In this document: piece by piece, positions 61,598 to 64,000 of the stretch
Layout: every line of letters starts with the position of its first letter
How positions within the stretch are numbered: position 1 is the first letter of the stretch
NCBI GenBank assembly: GCA_947174635.1
Contig: CAMWJS010000001.1
Span: 81,103-145,102, forward strand
Direction: 5' to 3'
Origin: an uncultured Muribaculaceae bacterium
Lineage (GTDB): Bacteria; Bacteroidota; Bacteroidia; Bacteroidales; Muribaculaceae
Length of the DNA: 64,000 nucleotides
The notes under the pieces: model-generated
What the model saw: the letters and a program-made list of their open reading frames with translations, nothing else
Told to the model about the DNA's origin: nothing
The model's database searches: none
Translations under genes and position numbers: made by a program

Positions 61598-62758
61598 ATG
61601 AACGACGATAAATTGTTTCTGCTTCATTCCGACGAGGCCGCGCGGCGTATCCGTAAGGTCGTTGCCGAAATGGAAGCTGATGGCGCTGACGAGCTGCTTA
61701 TAGCCGACAACGCCAACAAATATTATATCACCGGGCGTGTATTCGCCGGTTGGCTGATTGTGTCATCCGCAGGCGATGTGCATGCATACGTCCGTCGGCC
61801 CGTACATCTCCGCGGCGACGATGTTACCTTTGTGCGGAAGCCTGAGGATATTCCCCTTCACGGCAATTCCATAGGACTTGAGCTGGCGACGCTGTCGGCT
61901 TCCGACTATCTGCGTATAAACGCCATGCTTGACGGACGCAATGTTGTCAATGCCTCTGCGGTGATGCGTAGGGCGAGGGCTGTCAAGACGCCGTTTGAAA
62001 TTGAAAAGATATCGGAGTCAGGCCGGCGTCAGGATGAAGTCTATCGTGCCATTCCCGGCCTTTATCGCCCGGGAATGTCTGACCTTGACCTGCAGATAGA
62101 GATAGAGCGGGCATTGCGCCTGGGCGGATGCCTCGGCCAGTTCCGCATCAGCGGCGACTCTATGGAGCTTTTCATGGGCAATATACTCGTCGGTGACAAC
62201 GCCGACAATCCGACCCCATACGATTTCGCCATGGGTGGAGCCGGCATTGACCCGTCGCTTCCGGTCGGAGCGAACGGCACGGTTATCGAGCCGGGGAAAT
62301 CGGTGATGGTGGATGCCAACGGTAATTTTACCGGCTACATGACCGACATGACCCGCACATTCGCGCTCGGCACTCTGCCCGACGAGGCTGTTCGCGCCCA
62401 CGCGTGCTCGATTGAGATATGTGACCGTCTTGCCCGGATGGGAGAGCCCGGAGCCAAAGCCTCCGATCTCTACAATGAGGCCGCCCGCATAGCTTCGGAA
62501 GCTGGTCTGGCCGACTATTTCATGGGCCACCGCCAGCATGCCGGATTTGTGGGTCACGGTGTAGGTATAGAAATCAACGAGGCTCCGGTGCTTGCCCCGC
62601 GCTCAAAGGATATATTGCAGAAAGGCAACGTGATAGCCATTGAACCGAAATTTGTAATCCCCGGCGTCGGAGCAGTAGGCGTCGAAAACACTTATGTGGT
62701 AGAGGATGACGGCATGCGCTGTCTGACACTCACGCCACAGGAAATACTCCAGCTATGA
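61598..62758 (+). CDS. M24 family metallopeptidase (Xaa-Pro aminopeptidase-like)
   Basis: 386 residues. N-terminal creatinase-like domain (1-140), then the pita-bread domain with all five metal ligands: Asp pair in VMVDANGNFTGYMTDMTRTF, His in FVGHGVGIEINE, Glu in AIEPKF and Glu in GVENTYVV. Likely cleaves X-Pro N-terminal bonds in the cytosol. It starts 3 bp after gldH and ends overlapping the next start. Confidence 0.9.
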   Translation: MNDDKLFLLHSDEAARRIRKVVAEMEADGADELLIADNANKYYITGRVFAGWLIVSSAGDVHAYVRRPVHLRGDDVTFVRKPEDIPLHGNSIGLELATLSASDYLRINAMLDGRNVVNASAVMRRARAVKTPFEIEKISESGRRQDEVYRAIPGLYRPGMSDLDLQIEIERALRLGGCLGQFRISGDSMELFMGNILVGDNADNPTPYDFAMGGAGIDPSLPVGANGTVIEPGKSVMVDANGNFTGYMTDMTRTFALGTLPDEAVRAHACSIEICDRLARMGEPGAKASDLYNEAARIASEAGLADYFMGHRQHAGFVGHGVGIEINEAPVLAPRSKDILQKGNVIAIEPKFVIPGVGAVGVENTYVVEDDGMRCLTLTPQEILQL

Positions 62759-64000
62759 CACAACCGCTCAACATCGCCGAAAGGATAGATACAGATATTT
62801 TCCACAAAATAGGTGAAGTAGCCGACAGTGAGGGCCGCGAATGCTACGTGGTCGGAGGCTATGTGCGTGATATTTTTCTCAATCGCCACTCTAAGGATAT
62901 TGACTTCGTGACTGTAGGGAGCGGCATCGACCTGGCACGAAAGGTGTCGGAGGCTCTCGGTCGCAAAGCCAAATGCAACTATTTTCCGCGCTTCGGCACG
63001 GCGCAGGTGCTTACCCGCGGTCTCGAGCTCGAGTTTGTCGGTGCCCGCCGCGAGTCCTACCGCTCTGACTCCCGCAATCCTATCGTGGAGGACGGTACGC
63101 TCGACGACGATATTTCTCGCCGCGATTTCACCATCAACGCCATGGCTGTAAGTGTCAACGGTGCCGACTTCGGGCGTCTCATCGACCGCTTCGGCGGTAT
63201 TGATGACCTCGAAGCCAAAATCATACGTACACCGCTCGACCCCGATATAACATTTTCCGACGACCCGCTGCGCATGTTCCGCGCCGTGCGTTTTGCCACC
63301 CAGCTGCAGTTTGAAATCCATCCCGACACTCTCGCTGCCATATCGCGCAATGCGCATCGCATCACCATACTGTCGAAGGAGCGCATCGAGACTGAGCTGA
63401 CGAAAATCATGATGTCGGCGCGTCCGTCGATTGGGTGGATGCTGATGCAGCAGACCGGACTGTTGAAGGTGTTTTTCCCTGACCTTGACGCCATGAGCGG
63501 GGTAGAGGTGAAAAACGGACGCGGCCACAAAGACAATTTCCTCCACACGATGGAAGTGCTCGACAAAGTGGCCGAAGCCACCGACAACGTATGGACTCGC
63601 TGGGCCGCTCTGCTCCATGATATCGCCAAGCCGCAGACCAAACGCTTCGATTCAAAAATAGGATGGACATTCCACAATCATAACTTCGTCGGAGCCAAGA
63701 TGGTGCCGCGTATATTCCGCAATCTCAAACTCCCGCAGAACGAGCATTTGAAGTATGTGCAGAAACTTGTGGAGCTCCACATGCGTCCGATTGCTCTTGT
63801 CGAGGAGGTCACCGACTCAGCTGTGCGCCGTCTGATTTTTGATGCCGGCGACGATATCGACGGGCTGATGACGCTTTGCCGTGCCGACATCACATCTAAA
63901 AATCCTGAAAAGGTACGCACTCATCTCGCCAATTTCGACCTCGTGATTGAAAAAATGCGTGTCATCAACGAGAAAGACAACCTCCGCAACTGGCAGCCAC
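62755..64000 (+). CDS. CCA-adding enzyme / poly(A) polymerase family with HD domain (3' partial)
   Basis: 415 codons visible; runs off the right edge. Nucleotidyltransferase head with YVVGGYVRDIFL (32-42) and acidic pair Asp48-Asp50 (KDIDFV), RRDFTINAMAV, and RSDSRNPIV; then an HD domain with AALLHDIAKP (His288, Asp289). The tRNA nucleotidyltransferase with HD domain adds or repairs CCA; the tRNA gene in this window already encodes CCA, fitting a repair role. Start overlaps the peptidase stop by 4 bp. Confidence 0.93.
   Translation, partial: MTQPLNIAERIDTDIFHKIGEVADSEGRECYVVGGYVRDIFLNRHSKDIDFVTVGSGIDLARKVSEALGRKAKCNYFPRFGTAQVLTRGLELEFVGARRESYRSDSRNPIVEDGTLDDDISRRDFTINAMAVSVNGADFGRLIDRFGGIDDLEAKIIRTPLDPDITFSDDPLRMFRAVRFATQLQFEIHPDTLAAISRNAHRITILSKERIETELTKIMMSARPSIGWMLMQQTGLLKVFFPDLDAMSGVEVKNGRGHKDNFLHTMEVLDKVAEATDNVWTRWAALLHDIAKPQTKRFDSKIGWTFHNHNFVGAKMVPRIFRNLKLPQNEHLKYVQKLVELHMRPIALVEEVTDSAVRRLIFDAGDDIDGLMTLCRADITSKNPEKVRTHLANFDLVIEKMRVINEKDNLRNWQP

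Noticed and set aside
1..64000. CRISPR array, rRNA operon or prophage
   Set aside because: No evenly spaced direct repeats with spacers, no rRNA-like sequence, and no phage structural genes or integrase were seen in any part of the window.

Overview
The window looks like a chromosomal segment of a Bacteroidales bacterium, most plausibly a gut-type Muribaculaceae relative; I cannot name a genus from sequence alone. The reasons are a type IX secretion core (porT-porP-gldK-gldL-gldM-gldN plus a separate gldH), the Bacteroidota promoter form TTTG-N19/20-TAnnTTTG found repeatedly, a lack of Shine-Dalgarno sequences, and Bacteroidota-typical genes (DUF4286, DUF5683, DUF2027-Smr, VorB-type oxidoreductase). 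Most of the window is ordinary core genome.

Layout. 1-11 kb (+): a CBS-nucleotidyltransferase cut by the window edge, obg, a laccase-domain protein, tRNA-Val(UAC), a SPOR lipoprotein, threonine deaminase, an acyl-CoA synthetase, and a dTDP-sugar operon (rfbB, rfbA, tandem FdtA-like isomerase, DegT aminotransferase) that has no rmlC/rmlD and so points to a dTDP-3-amino-3,6-dideoxyhexose. 11.5-23 kb (mostly -): thiol peroxidase, a thioredoxin-like protein without CXXC, a histidine phosphatase, then tatA-tatC (+), an AspT-type transporter, an MsbA-like ABC exporter and a four-subunit 2-oxoacid:ferredoxin oxidoreductase. 22.8-30 kb (-): the type IX secretion operon. 30-32.5 kb: a lipid kinase, a small beta-barrel protein and an 840-bp repeat-filled intergenic region. 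32.5-41.5 kb (-): two ferredoxin-type proteins, then a long collinear run read as parA-parB-DUF5683-mltD-queA-DUF4286-ruvC-smr-flavodoxin/ferredoxin. 41.7-50.8 kb: surE (+), then a second histidine phosphatase, galE, a U32 protein, metA, a PHP phosphatase and a TPR/PD40 protein (-). 51-54.5 kb: guaA followed by an accessory patch. 54.6-64 kb: an OmpA-like lipoprotein, a ClC channel, then zapA-rny-ricT-gldH, an M24 peptidase and a CCA-adding-type enzyme cut by the right edge.

The most interesting non-core content is repeat biology. A REP-associated tyrosine transposase (RAYT) gene carries an in-frame TAA at codon 44, is flanked by hairpins of one type (one a perfect 47-bp palindrome two bases after its stop), and sits beside a duplication of the 3' end of guaA that brackets a 103-bp element with perfect 32-bp inverted arms. 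Elsewhere there are at least four further families of foldback repeats: a 135-bp double-hairpin element in two copies (one apparently sitting in the loop of the surE terminator), a 74-bp element in two copies, a 300-bp element with 57-bp inverted ends and 17-bp flanking direct repeats, and an end-of-gene repeat that supplies the last codons of queA. Copy number across the whole genome, which I cannot see, would decide whether these form one dispersal system.

Functional links. RNase Y and RicT, which act together in Bacillus, are adjacent here and followed by gldH. ParAB lies beside divergent promoters that enclose three 10-bp-spaced DnaA-box-like repeats, a possible replication-origin signal. 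MetA carries Glu111, which predicts acetyl-CoA rather than succinyl-CoA use.
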